Shown: positions 6,700 through 14,230, counted from the stretch's first letter. The stretch is 21,560 nt of DNA from JAPPHY01 sp034423135 (GCA_034423135.1 DAOUJC010000001.1:1-21560); one strand, 5' to 3'. Numbers and translations: made by a program. Notes: a model not told the origin generated them from the letters alone.

Positions 6700-7386
6700 A
6701 TGAGAACCAGCTACTACGTGCTCGACCGCTCGGCGACCCGGCCCGCCACCCTGATAGACTCGCTTCTGCCCGGCAGGAGCCTGCTGGCGGACGTGGCGCT
6801 GGTGGTAGGATTTGCGATGTTCACGGCGGTATTCGCGCAGATTGCCATCAAGCTGCCGTTCACGCCCGTGCCGATCACCGGCCAGACACTCGCCGTGCTG
6901 CTGACGGGCGGCGCACTGGGCGCCAACCGCGGTGCGGCCAGCCTTGGGCTGTACATGCTTGCGGGCTCCGTGTGCATTCCGGTATTCGCCCCATCCCTCG
7001 GCGAGGGGACGGTCGTCCACTTCATCCTGCCCTGGGAGGGCAGCTGCGGCTTCGTGTGGAACATCGCGAGCGGCGGGTACATCGTCGGCTTCATTGGCGC
7101 GGCGTGGCTTGTGGGCCGGCTTGCAGAGCGCGGCTGGGACCGCAGCTGGCGCGTGCTGCTGGCGCTGCTGGCGGGCAACGTTGTGCTGTACGTGCCAGGC
7201 CTGCTGTGGCTGGGCTACTGGGCCGTTGACAACGAGTGGACGTCCGGCGCAAAGATCATCCCGGACACGCTGGAGTGGGGGCTGTGGCCGTTCATCGCCG
7301 GCGACCTTGCGAAGCTGTACGTGGCGTCGGTCGCGCTGCCGGGCGCGTGGGCGCTGGTGCGCCGCATCCGCGACGAGGACTCCTAG
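6700..7386 (+). CDS. bioY: Biotin transporter substrate-binding subunit BioY
   Basis: A 228-residue integral membrane protein, the S-component of a biotin ECF transporter. The BioY signature is present: about five to six hydrophobic segments, with the conserved stretch KLPFTPVPITGQTLAVLLTG near residues 50-69, then LGANRGAASLGLYMLAGS and a Gly-rich GGYIVGFIGAAWLVG helix. ATG 6700 has a perfect AGGAGG (6689-6694) 5 bases upstream. Known BioY proteins capture biotin alone or with EcfA/EcfT energising subunits; no EcfA/T genes are nearby, so it either works alone or uses distant subunits. It opens an apparent operon with dinB, 34 bp downstream. Confidence 0.95.
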   Translation: MRTSYYVLDRSATRPATLIDSLLPGRSLLADVALVVGFAMFTAVFAQIAIKLPFTPVPITGQTLAVLLTGGALGANRGAASLGLYMLAGSVCIPVFAPSLGEGTVVHFILPWEGSCGFVWNIASGGYIVGFIGAAWLVGRLAERGWDRSWRVLLALLAGNVVLYVPGLLWLGYWAVDNEWTSGAKIIPDTLEWGLWPFIAGDLAKLYVASVALPGAWALVRRIRDEDS

Positions 7387-7420
7387 CGGCCGCCGCGCGC
7401 AGACAACGGAGACAGCCGAC

Positions 7421-8521
7421 ATGACGTCCCGCGAGTGGCGATACATCCTGCACGCGGACCTGGACGCCTTCTACGCCTCCGTGGAGCAGCTGGACAACCC
7501 GCAGTACCGCGGTCGGCCGGTGGTGGTCGGCGCATCGCCGGAGGAGCGAGGCGTGGTGGCCGCGGCGTCCTATGAGGCCCGGAAGTACAACGTGCGCTCC
7601 GCCATGCCCATGCGGACGGCGCTGCGGCTGTGCCCGCAGCTGGTGCGGGTAAAGCCGCGCTTCGGGCGCTACCGCGAGCTGTCGAGCGCCGTGATGGACC
7701 TGTTCCTGGAGCTGACGCCGCTGGTGGAGCCCATGTCGCTCGACGAGGCGTACCTGGACGTGAGCGAAGCGGCGGCGTGGGACGGCGTGAACGACGCGGC
7801 GGTGGAGCTTCAGGCGCGCGTGCTGGAGCGGACAGGGCTGGTGGTGAGCATAGGCGGCGGCACGTCCAAGACGGTCGCCAAGGTCGCGTCACAGCTGTCC
7901 AAGCCTAACGGGCTAATGCTCATTACCCCTGGCGCTGAGCAGGAGTTCCTGGCGCCGCTGAACGCGGGCATCCTGTCCGGCGTGGGCGCCAAGACGGCGG
8001 AGACGCTCAGCGCGTACGGCATTGCCACGCTCGGCGACCTGGCGTCGCGCGATGCGGCGTGGCTACGCATGACGTTCGGGCGGCGCGGGCCTGAGCTGCG
8101 CGAGCGCGCGATGGGCATAGACGACAGCTCGGTGACGCGGCACCGTGAGACCAAGTCGGTCAGCTCGGAGGAGACCATGACTCGCGACACAGGCGAGGAG
8201 GCAGAGCTAGTGCGCCGCGTAGAGGAGCAGGCGCGCGGCGTGGCCTCACGGCTACAGCGCCACGAGCTGGCCGGCAAGACCATCACGCTGAAGCTGCGCC
8301 TGTCGGACTTCACGACGCTGACACGACAGCGGACGCTGACCGCGCCGACCGCAGACGCGGAGGTGATCGCGCCGGTCGCCTGCGACCTGCTGCGGCGCGA
8401 GCTGGGGCCGGGGCGCAGCTTTCGGCTGGTGGGTGTCGGCGTGTCCGGTTTCCAGGAAACACAGCAGCTACCGCTCTTCCCGGAACTCAACGACCCCGTG
8501 CCTCTCGAAAGCCGCCCATGA
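7421..8521 (+). CDS. dinB: DNA polymerase IV (Y-family, DinB)
   Basis: A 366-residue translesion polymerase. Metal ligands are D13 in HADLDAFYASVE and D108-E109 in SLDEAYLDVS; Y18 is at the steric-gate position. Fingers motif YEARKYNVRSAMP, thumb helix-hairpin-helix GILSGVGAKTAETL and a little-finger domain follow. The C-terminal QLPLF (residues 349-353) is a sliding-clamp binding peptide, so the protein is complete. It inserts nucleotides opposite damaged bases and is error-prone. ATG 7421 has GGAG 9 bases upstream. Its stop overlaps the next start (ATGA), indicating coupled translation with the downstream nuclease. No LexA box was recognised near it. Confidence 0.95.
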   Translation: MTSREWRYILHADLDAFYASVEQLDNPQYRGRPVVVGASPEERGVVAAASYEARKYNVRSAMPMRTALRLCPQLVRVKPRFGRYRELSSAVMDLFLELTPLVEPMSLDEAYLDVSEAAAWDGVNDAAVELQARVLERTGLVVSIGGGTSKTVAKVASQLSKPNGLMLITPGAEQEFLAPLNAGILSGVGAKTAETLSAYGIATLGDLASRDAAWLRMTFGRRGPELRERAMGIDDSSVTRHRETKSVSSEETMTRDTGEEAELVRRVEEQARGVASRLQRHELAGKTITLKLRLSDFTTLTRQRTLTAPTADAEVIAPVACDLLRRELGPGRSFRLVGVGVSGFQETQQLPLFPELNDPVPLESRP

Positions 8522-10011
8522 CCGGCCCTGGCAGGCTCACACTATCGAAGTCCAGGTTCATGGCGGGCCTCCAGTGCCTGAAGCGCCTCTACTTGGAGAC
8601 CTACGCACGCCACCTCGCGGACGAGCCTGATCCGGCATCGCAGGCGGTGCTGGACTCTGGCACACGCGTCGGTGAGCTGGCGAGGCAGCGCTTCCCGGGC
8701 GGCATGCTCATCAGCGAGGAGCCTCACCTGCACGCGCAGGCCGTCGACAGCACCGCGAAGGCCTTGCAGGACGCCTCGATACCGTCGCTCTACGAGGCCG
8801 CCTTCACGTTCGAGGGCATCCGGACTCGCGTGGACGTGCTGAGCCGCAATAGCAACGACTCCTATGACTTGGTTGAGGTCAAGTCGAGCACGAGCGCGAA
8901 ACCGGAGCACATCTCGGATGCTGCCATCCAGCTATACGTGCTGGAGGGCGCAGGCGTGGCGGTCTCGAGGGTGTTCATCATGCACATCGATTCCTACTAC
9001 GTGTACACCGGCGGCCCCTACGAACTGGACTCTCTCTTCCAGTTGCAGGACGTCACTGGAGCCGTCCGCTCCTGCGTGGAGATTCTGCCGGAGCGCCTCG
9101 CGCCAATGTGGAAGACTCTGGCACTGTACGACGCTCCATCCATTGAGATAGGAGCACACTGCTCCAAGCCCTACACATGCTCCTTCTACGGCATGTGTCA
9201 CAGCCATCTGCCTGAGCACTACGTGGAGCAACTGCCCCGCGCAAAGCCCGAACTGCTGGAGCGGCTCCGCAGCATGGGTGTCCTGGACATCCGGGACATT
9301 CCGCCGGAGCTCACGGGACTCTCCAAGGCTCAGCAGAGAGTACGCTGCGCCGTTCTCGACGACCTGCCGTACGTTGGGGATGGCCTGTCGCAGGCCATCG
9401 AAAGATTCGCACATCCTCTCCACTTCCTGGATTTCGAGACTTTCAGTCCTGCCCTCCCCGTCTACCCGATGACCAGGCCATACCAGGTCATACCCTTCCA
9501 GTGGTCGCTGCACGTGCTGGACGCCGCCGGCCGGCTGAGCCACCGCGAGTTCCTGCACGACGGTACGGACGACCCGCGGGAGGCGTTCGCCGCAAGCCTG
9601 CTCGATGCCGTGGCACCTGAGGGCGACATTCTGGTCTACTCCTCGTACGAGAAGACCATCACGCGGCAGCTCGCCAGACTGCTGCCGCATCACGCAGAGG
9701 CTCTGATAGCCCTATCAGAGCGTTACGTCGACCTGCTGGGGATAGTGAGGGCGCACTACTATCACCCGGCATTCCACGGCAGCTACTCGCTCAAGGCCGT
9801 ACTGCCCGCCCTGGTCCCGGACCTGACCTACGAAGACCTGGAGATACGGGATGGTAGCGTGGCGTCCCTGCACTACGCCAGGATGATCGAGCCCGGCGTG
9901 TCCGAGGCGGAGCGTGCGGAGCTGCGTCAGGCGCTGCTGGCCTACTGCGAGCGGGACACCCTGGCAATGGTGCGAGTGGTGGAGGCCCTGCGGGCTGCGA
10001 GCGAGGGGTAG
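8518..10011 (+). CDS. Cas4/RecB-like nuclease fused to DUF2779 DEDD-type exonuclease domain
   Basis: A 497-residue two-domain protein. The N-terminal part (about 8-230) is a PD-(D/E)XK nuclease: D106 in RTRVDVL and E120-V-K122 in YDLVEVKSST. C20 (GLQCLKRLYLE) with C215, C221 and C227 (HCSKPYTCSFYGMC) forms the four-cysteine iron-sulfur arrangement of Cas4/AddB-like nucleases. The C-terminal part (about 300-495) is DUF2779-like with an RNase H-type fold: D305-F-E307 in HFLDFETF, the PYQVIPFQWSLHV strand, VYSSYEKT, GSYSLKAVLPAL, and the YxxxD motif Y476-C-E-R-D480. Together this suggests two nuclease centres acting on DNA ends or single strands. Translational coupling to dinB implies a repair role. 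Biochemical function is inferred, not established. Confidence 0.85.
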   Translation: MTGPGRLTLSKSRFMAGLQCLKRLYLETYARHLADEPDPASQAVLDSGTRVGELARQRFPGGMLISEEPHLHAQAVDSTAKALQDASIPSLYEAAFTFEGIRTRVDVLSRNSNDSYDLVEVKSSTSAKPEHISDAAIQLYVLEGAGVAVSRVFIMHIDSYYVYTGGPYELDSLFQLQDVTGAVRSCVEILPERLAPMWKTLALYDAPSIEIGAHCSKPYTCSFYGMCHSHLPEHYVEQLPRAKPELLERLRSMGVLDIRDIPPELTGLSKAQQRVRCAVLDDLPYVGDGLSQAIERFAHPLHFLDFETFSPALPVYPMTRPYQVIPFQWSLHVLDAAGRLSHREFLHDGTDDPREAFAASLLDAVAPEGDILVYSSYEKTITRQLARLLPHHAEALIALSERYVDLLGIVRAHYYHPAFHGSYSLKAVLPALVPDLTYEDLEIRDGSVASLHYARMIEPGVSEAERAELRQALLAYCERDTLAMVRVVEALRAASEG

Positions 10012-10023
10012 GCACCCTCGCAT

Positions 10024-10052
10024 TTGACATTCGCGCCCGTCTGCCATAGAAT
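10024..10052 (+). promoter_or_regulatory. Strong promoter abutting rplU
   Basis: TTGACA (10024-10029), exactly 17 bases, then TAGAAT (10047-10052). The predicted start of transcription, 10058-10060, is only about 5-7 bases before the rplU ATG at 10065. Confidence 0.7.
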
Positions 10053-10064
10053 TCAGCTTTGGAC

Positions 10065-10385
10065 ATGGACTACGCAATCGTTGAGACGGGCGGCAAGCAG
10101 TACACGGTGCGCCCCGGGGACACGCTCCGGGTCGACAAGCTGCCGCACGACCAGGACGACTCGCTGGAGCTGGACAGGGTTCTGCTGCTGTCCAGGGACG
10201 GCGTAGTGAAGGTTGGACAACCGCTGGTCGAGGGCGCCAGTGTGAGGGCTGAGGTCGTCGAGAACGGCAGGGCCCGCAAGATCACCGTCCTCAGGTTCAA
10301 GCCCAAGGTGCGCTACAAGCGCAAGACCGGGCACCGGCAGCACTACACAGAGCTACGCATCACGGAGATAGTCGAAGGAGAGTAG
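10065..10385 (+). CDS. rplU: 50S ribosomal protein L21
   Basis: A 106-residue L21 with the family start YAIVETGGKQYTVRPGD and the C-terminal RKITVLRFKPKVRYKRKTGHRQ. L21 sits on the large subunit and contacts 23S rRNA. No Shine-Dalgarno sequence precedes ATG 10065. An in-frame TTG at 10059 would fall on the predicted first base of the transcript; either choice gives a leaderless or nearly leaderless mRNA. It heads the rplU-rpmA-rpmE-DUF1385 run. The usual structured L21 leader found in many bacteria has no room here. Confidence 0.97.
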   Translation: MDYAIVETGGKQYTVRPGDTLRVDKLPHDQDDSLELDRVLLLSRDGVVKVGQPLVEGASVRAEVVENGRARKITVLRFKPKVRYKRKTGHRQHYTELRITEIVEGE

Positions 10386-10416
10386 GCCTCTCCCGCGGCT
10401 CGGAGGACAGCGCATC

Positions 10417-10671
10417 ATGGCCCACAAGAAGGGCGGCGGGAGCAGCCGCAACGGTCGAGACAGCAACTCGCAGCGCCTGGGCGTCAAGCGATACGACGGC
10501 CAGGTTGTGCGCGCAGGCACCATCATCGTGCGACAGCGCGGCACGCGCATCCAGTCAGGCACGAACGTCGGCGTCGGCCGAGACCACACCCTCTTCGCAC
10601 TCACAGACGGCCGCGTGAAGTTCGAGCACGCCACCAAGTTCAAGAAGCGGGCCAGCGTCTACCCCAGCTAG
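10417..10671 (+). CDS. rpmA: 50S ribosomal protein L27
   Basis: An 84-residue L27, complete, starting MAHKKGGGSSRNGRDS and containing RLGVKRYDGQVVRAGTIIVRQRGT. The flexible N-terminus reaches the peptidyl transferase centre. There is no Firmicutes-type N-terminal cleavage extension. GGAGGA (10402-10407) provides a normal ribosome site, in contrast to rplU just upstream (31-bp gap). The rplU-rpmA order is conserved in most bacteria. Confidence 0.97.
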   Translation: MAHKKGGGSSRNGRDSNSQRLGVKRYDGQVVRAGTIIVRQRGTRIQSGTNVGVGRDHTLFALTDGRVKFEHATKFKKRASVYPS

Positions 10672-10680
10672 GAAACAAGC

Positions 10681-10884
10681 ATGAAGACCGACATTCATCC
10701 GAACTACTTCCCCGACGCCACGGTGACCTGCTCATGCGGGCACAGCTTCACCGTGGGCGCCACCAAGCAGTCCCTCCGCGTGGAGATCTGCAGCACCTGC
10801 CATCCCTTCTTCACGGGTGAGCAGCGAATCATCGACACCGAGGGGCGAGTGGAGCGCATGAAGAGGCGCTTCAACCTCAAGTAG
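10681..10884 (+). CDS. rpmE: 50S ribosomal protein L31, zinc-binding form
   Basis: A 67-residue L31 starting MKTDIHPNYFPDATVTCSCG. C17, C19, C37 and C40 (CSC...CSTC) are the four zinc ligands of the C+ type, so it can act as a zinc reserve as in other bacteria. It lies 9 bp after rpmA, with the AGGA of the ribosome site overlapping the rpmA stop codon, which makes co-transcription very likely. Confidence 0.96.
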   Translation: MKTDIHPNYFPDATVTCSCGHSFTVGATKQSLRVEICSTCHPFFTGEQRIIDTEGRVERMKRRFNLK

Positions 10885-10960
10885 GCAGCACCTCAACCGA
10901 CTCCCGCGGCGCGGGCCGGGATCACCCGCAAGCAGCTTCCCTCGCCGGTCGGACTCACGA

Positions 10961-11950
10961 ATGGACAAAGGCCAGGCCCAGCCGCAAAGGCGGGTTATCT
11001 ACGGCGGTCAGGCGGTCATCGAAGGCGTGATGATCCGCGGCCGCGACCACTATTCGCTGGCCGTCCGCAAGCTCAACGGTGACATCACCACCGTCTCGTC
11101 GCGCCTGAGCACCCTCTACACCGGTCGGCTCCGCAGCATACCCCTGATCAGGGGCGTGATCGTCCTGCTGGAGACGCTGGTCATCGGCATACAGGCGCTC
11201 AGCCGGTCCGCCAACATGGCGCTGGAGGAGGGGGGGCAGGAGCTGTCCGGCTGGAGCATGGCCATCATGCTCGGCATCTCCCTCACCATGGGCATCGGCC
11301 TGTTCTTCATCGCCCCCCTGTTTGCCATTCGCTCCCTGGACAGCATGATCGAGTCCGACGCGCTCAGCAACTTCCTGGAGGGCATGCTCCGGCTCGCGGT
11401 GTTCCTAGCCTACATCCTGCTGATTGGGCGCCTGCCGGACATCAAGCGAGTCTTTGCCTATCATGGCGCCGAGCACATGACCGTCCACGCCCACGAGCAC
11501 AACTTGCCCCTGGACGTGGAGCACGTGCGCCAGTTTCCGACGGCGCACAACCGGTGCGGCACGGCCTTCCTGCTGGTGGTCATGATTGTGGCCATCGTCG
11601 TGTTCACGTTCGTGGGCCGTCCGTCGCTGCCCGTGAGCGTGGCCTCCAGGATAGTGCTTGTGCCGGTAATAGCCGCCATCAGCTACGAGATCATTCGCCT
11701 CAGCGGCGCCCACGCGACGAACCCGCTCGTGAAGTTCATCGTCTACCCCAGCCTGGCGCTCCAGTCCCTGACGACCCGCAAGCCCGACGACACCCAGATC
11801 GAGGTGGCTATCCGGGCCATGGAACGCGCCATAGCGATTGACGAGGGGACTGTCTCGCCGGACGACGAGCCACAGGTTGAGGCGACCGTCGACGTTGCGG
11901 AAACGCACATGGAGGCCGAAGCAGAAGGGGAAGCTCCGGCGCCGCCCTGA
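10961..11950 (+). CDS. DUF1385 membrane protein (YqhQ-like)
   Basis: A 329-residue inner-membrane protein. The family signatures are YGGQAVIEGVMIRG near residue 14, a PLIRGVIVLLETL segment, and the histidine-rich FAYHGAEHMTVHAHEH (about residues 166-181) followed by HNRCGTAFLLVVM. Four or so transmembrane helices are visible, at about 100-130, 143-155, 205-220 and 228-246. The tail after about residue 285 is acidic and low-complexity and probably disordered. DUF1385 genes commonly lie next to rpmE/prfA in Gram-positive and Chloroflexota genomes, and the same neighbourhood is kept here although prfA is absent. Molecular function is unknown; the conserved His/Glu cluster hints at metal binding. 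Confidence 0.85.
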   Translation: MDKGQAQPQRRVIYGGQAVIEGVMIRGRDHYSLAVRKLNGDITTVSSRLSTLYTGRLRSIPLIRGVIVLLETLVIGIQALSRSANMALEEGGQELSGWSMAIMLGISLTMGIGLFFIAPLFAIRSLDSMIESDALSNFLEGMLRLAVFLAYILLIGRLPDIKRVFAYHGAEHMTVHAHEHNLPLDVEHVRQFPTAHNRCGTAFLLVVMIVAIVVFTFVGRPSLPVSVASRIVLVPVIAAISYEIIRLSGAHATNPLVKFIVYPSLALQSLTTRKPDDTQIEVAIRAMERAIAIDEGTVSPDDEPQVEATVDVAETHMEAEAEGEAPAPP

Positions 11951-11989
11951 CACCGCGCCCGGGGCAGGGCGAACGGCTCCGCGTCTTCC

Positions 11990-12601
11990 CTACCCGCGCC
12001 TGCTCCGCAGCTCCCGCCACACCTCCTGCGGCGAGACGTCCAGCGACGCGAGCAGCGCCAGCGTGTGGTACAGCAGGTCGGCGACCTCCTTCGGCAGCCC
12101 GTCCAGGTCACCGGTAGCGCCTGCCAGCGCAGTCTCACCCGCTTCCTCAATGACCTTCTGCGCGATGCGCTCCGGCCCGCTGTCCAGCAGCCTGACCGTG
12201 TAGCTGCCCTCCGGCCTCGACAGTTTCCTGTCCTGGATGACCGCAAACAGCTCTTCCAGGATGCCGGGCCCGCCCTCGGCCGTCTCGTACTCCTGCTCAT
12301 CGAGCGCAATGAAGAAGCAGCTCTCACTGCCCGTGTGACACGCGGGGCCTTCAGGTCTGACCTTGAACAGCAGTGCGTCACCGTCGCAGTCCGCGACAAT
12401 CTCCTGCAGGTTCATGTAGTTTCCGGACGTGTCGCCCTTGTGCCATAGCTCTTGACGACTGCGGCTGTAGAACCACACCTGCCCGTCCTCAAGCGTGCGC
12501 CTGATGGAGCCCGGGCTTGCGTATCCCAGCATCAGCACCTTGCCCGAGTCGGCATCCTGGACTATGGCAGGCACAAGGCCCCTGGCATCCAGCTTTATCA
12601 T
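11990..12601 (-). CDS. hisIE: Bifunctional phosphoribosyl-AMP cyclohydrolase / phosphoribosyl-ATP pyrophosphatase
   Basis: A 203-residue fusion catalysing steps 2 and 3 of histidine synthesis. The HisI domain (about 1-110) shows FYSRSRQELWHKGDTSGN, the zinc/metal motif DCDGDALL, and GPACHTGSESCF. The HisE domain (about 115-200) shows GSYTVRLL, QKVIEEAGETALA and the helix VADLLYHTLALL. It is the last gene of the hisF-HAD-hisIE operon: its ATG overlaps the HAD stop codon (ATGA). It converges with the DUF1385 gene 40 bp away, with no clear terminator between them. Confidence 0.95.
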   Translation of the reverse strand: MIKLDARGLVPAIVQDADSGKVLMLGYASPGSIRRTLEDGQVWFYSRSRQELWHKGDTSGNYMNLQEIVADCDGDALLFKVRPEGPACHTGSESCFFIALDEQEYETAEGGPGILEELFAVIQDRKLSRPEGSYTVRLLDSGPERIAQKVIEEAGETALAGATGDLDGLPKEVADLLYHTLALLASLDVSPQEVWRELRSRRG

Positions 12602-13338
12602 GTCCCGGTCACCCCCTCCTGAGACTCCAGCGCCCGCTCCAGTTCCTCAAGCCCCGACACCTCGTAGTCCGGGGCGAGAAGCGACGCGTCCCGCTCGGCG
12701 CCGTTGCGATTGAGCCACGCCGCGCGCATTCCAAGCAGCCTTGCGCCGTGGACGTCGTCGAACTGAGTATCGCCCACGTAGACGGCCTCCTCCGGCGACA
12801 CGCCGGTCTCCTGAAGGACGCGCAGGAAGCCCGCCGGGGCCGGCTTGTACGACTGCGCAGACTCCGACGTGACCACGGAGCAGAACGAGAGGCCGTGGCG
12901 CTCCAGCAGTGGCGATATGAAGTCGTCGTCGGCGTTGGTGAGAAGCGAGAGCCTCCAGCGCTGCCCTGCACGCTCCAGGAACCCGAACGTGTCCTCGAAC
13001 GGCTCGCGCGTGCCCATCGCCTCCACGGACATAGCCGCTGCCTGCTCCGCGTCCCCATCGATGCCCAGGGCGCGGAAGGCGTCCACAAACGCCTCCGTCC
13101 ACGCGGTCCGGTACGTCTTGAAGGGCGGAGACGCCTCCGGCCTCTCCATGTTGTTCCTCACGCGGCGGAACTCCATCTCAAAGCTCTTCCACGTGCTCCA
13201 GAGCTCCTCTGGAGGCACGGAAAGCCCCTGCAGACGGCAGACCTCGCCGAAGGTGTCGATCCACGCGGAGGTCTCGTTGCGGAACAGCGTGTTGTATACG
13301 TCAAGGATGACGGCTCTGAGCGGCATGTGCTCTCTCAC
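12598..13338 (-). CDS. HAD-superfamily hydrolase (subfamily IA), in the his operon
   Basis: A 246-residue HAD protein with a helical C1 cap (about residues 20-110). Motif I is LDVYNTLF with D13 as nucleophile but Y15 at the D+2 position. Motif II is T134 in LLTNAD, motif III K165 in YKPAP, and motif IV GDTQFDD (D190, D194, D195). Phosphatases usually have Asp at D+2; a tyrosine there is typical of haloacid-dehalogenase-like members. GTG 13338 overlaps the hisF stop (GTGA), while ATG 13326 is an alternative start. Being locked between hisF and hisIE suggests a role in histidine synthesis, perhaps the missing histidinol-phosphatase, but the motif I change argues for caution. Confidence 0.85.
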   Translation of the reverse strand: MREHMPLRAVILDVYNTLFRNETSAWIDTFGEVCRLQGLSVPPEELWSTWKSFEMEFRRVRNNMERPEASPPFKTYRTAWTEAFVDAFRALGIDGDAEQAAAMSVEAMGTREPFEDTFGFLERAGQRWRLSLLTNADDDFISPLLERHGLSFCSVVTSESAQSYKPAPAGFLRVLQETGVSPEEAVYVGDTQFDDVHGARLLGMRAAWLNRNGAERDASLLAPDYEVSGLEELERALESQEGVTGT

Positions 13339-14114
13339 GTGGGGCGGACCGCCACGCCCATATTCGCCAAGTAGCTCTTGGCGTCGGCGATGCGATACGT
13401 GCCGAAGTGAAACACGCTGGCAGCCAGCACAGCGTCCGCCTTGCCCTCGTCGACGACGCGGTACATATGCTCCAGTGTGCCTGCACCGCCGCTGGCCACG
13501 ACCGGCACGTTCACGGCCTCAGACACGGCGCGCATAAGCTCCAGGTCGTAGCCCTCCTGCGTGCCGTCGGCGTCGATGCTGTTCACCACGATCTCACCTG
13601 CGCCCAGCTCGGCGGCGCGCACCGCCCACTCGAGCGCGTCCAGGCCGCGCGGACGGCCGCCGCCACTGCCCGTGTGGGTGAACACCTGCCACCGCGACTC
13701 GGATTCGCCCTCGACGCGCTTTGCGTCCATGCCCAGCACGATGCACTGGCTGCCGAACGCGTCGGCGCCACGGCGTATCAGATCCGGGTCCTCCACCGCG
13801 GCCGTGTTGATGGACACCTTATCGGCGCCAGCGTTGAGCATGGCGCTCATGTCCTCCACGGAACGCAGGCCGCCGCCCACAGTGAGCGGGATGAAGAGCG
13901 TCTCCGCCGTCCTGGCCACCACGTCCAGCATGATGCCGCGTCCCTGTGCAGAAGCGGTGATGTCGTAGAACACCAGCTCGTCGGCTCCCTCAGAGTCGTA
14001 ATATGCGGCCAGCTCCACGGGATCGCCGGCGTCGCGGTGCGCAAGGAACTTCACGCCCTTGATCACTCGTCCGCTGGACACGTCCAGGCAGGGTATTATG
14101 CGCTTGGTGAGCAT
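13335..14114 (-). CDS. hisF: Imidazole glycerol phosphate synthase, cyclase subunit HisF
   Basis: A 259-residue TIM barrel of normal length. Catalytic D11 (RIIPCLDVSSG) and D130 (IVLGMDAKRV) are present, as are the phosphate-binding loops TVGGGLRS and VVASGGAGTLEH. With HisH it makes imidazole glycerol phosphate and AICAR; hisH is not in the window. ATG 14114 is fixed by homology (MLTKRIIPCLDV). There is no Shine-Dalgarno sequence. It is the first gene of the operon, followed with 4-bp overlaps by the HAD gene and hisIE. Confidence 0.97.
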   Translation of the reverse strand: MLTKRIIPCLDVSSGRVIKGVKFLAHRDAGDPVELAAYYDSEGADELVFYDITASAQGRGIMLDVVARTAETLFIPLTVGGGLRSVEDMSAMLNAGADKVSINTAAVEDPDLIRRGADAFGSQCIVLGMDAKRVEGESESRWQVFTHTGSGGGRPRGLDALEWAVRAAELGAGEIVVNSIDADGTQEGYDLELMRAVSEAVNVPVVASGGAGTLEHMYRVVDEGKADAVLAASVFHFGTYRIADAKSYLANMGVAVRPT

Positions 14115-14123
14115 GTCCCGCAC

Positions 14124-14132
14124 ATTGTACCA
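14124..14132 (-). promoter_or_regulatory. Extended -10 promoter of the his operon
   Basis: On the minus strand TGG-TACAAT (14132-14124) lies only 9 bases before the hisF ATG. No good -35 is seen (GATGGA at 17 bases). Transcription should begin within a few bases of the start codon. Confidence 0.4.
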
Positions 14133-14168
14133 TACCCAATTCGACTTCCATCTGCCCCCATACTGGTT

Positions 14169-14174
14169 TACAAT
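14169..14174 (+). promoter_or_regulatory. Candidate -10 for the alpha/beta hydrolase gene
   Basis: TACAAT sits 81 bases before the ATG at 14256, with a weak TTCCAT at the -35 position. The large hairpin at 14176-14230 begins immediately after it, near the predicted start of transcription. Confidence 0.3.
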
Positions 14175-14175
14175 G

Positions 14176-14230
14176 GAGCCGGCCCCATCGACCGCAAAGC
14201 CGGTGACCGACCGGCGTCGATGGGCGGCTC
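14176..14230 (+). promoter_or_regulatory. Large three-part hairpin in the hydrolase leader
   Basis: GAGCCG (14176-14181) pairs with CGGCTC (14225-14230), CCCATCGAC (14184-14192) with GTCGATGGG (14216-14224), and GCCGGT (14199-14204) with ACCGGC (14210-14215). That is 21 perfect pairs with a 2-base and a 6-base bulge, all on the left arm. It ends 14 bases before the ribosome site GGGAGGA. I recognise no known riboswitch family. Confidence 0.5.

Noticed and set aside
5469..7229. 586-codon plus-strand open frame
   Set aside because: It is antisense to hrcA and out of frame over bioY. The His/Arg/Ala-rich translation is typical of a shadow frame in GC-rich DNA.
6932..7420. N-terminal extension of the dinB frame
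   Set aside because: It overlaps bioY in another frame with Arg/Cys/Ser-rich nonsense sequence; dinB homology starts at 7421.
10885..10960. Terminator between rpmE and the DUF1385 gene
   Set aside because: Only a 5-bp CCCGC/GCGGG stem without a T-run is present; read-through is more likely.
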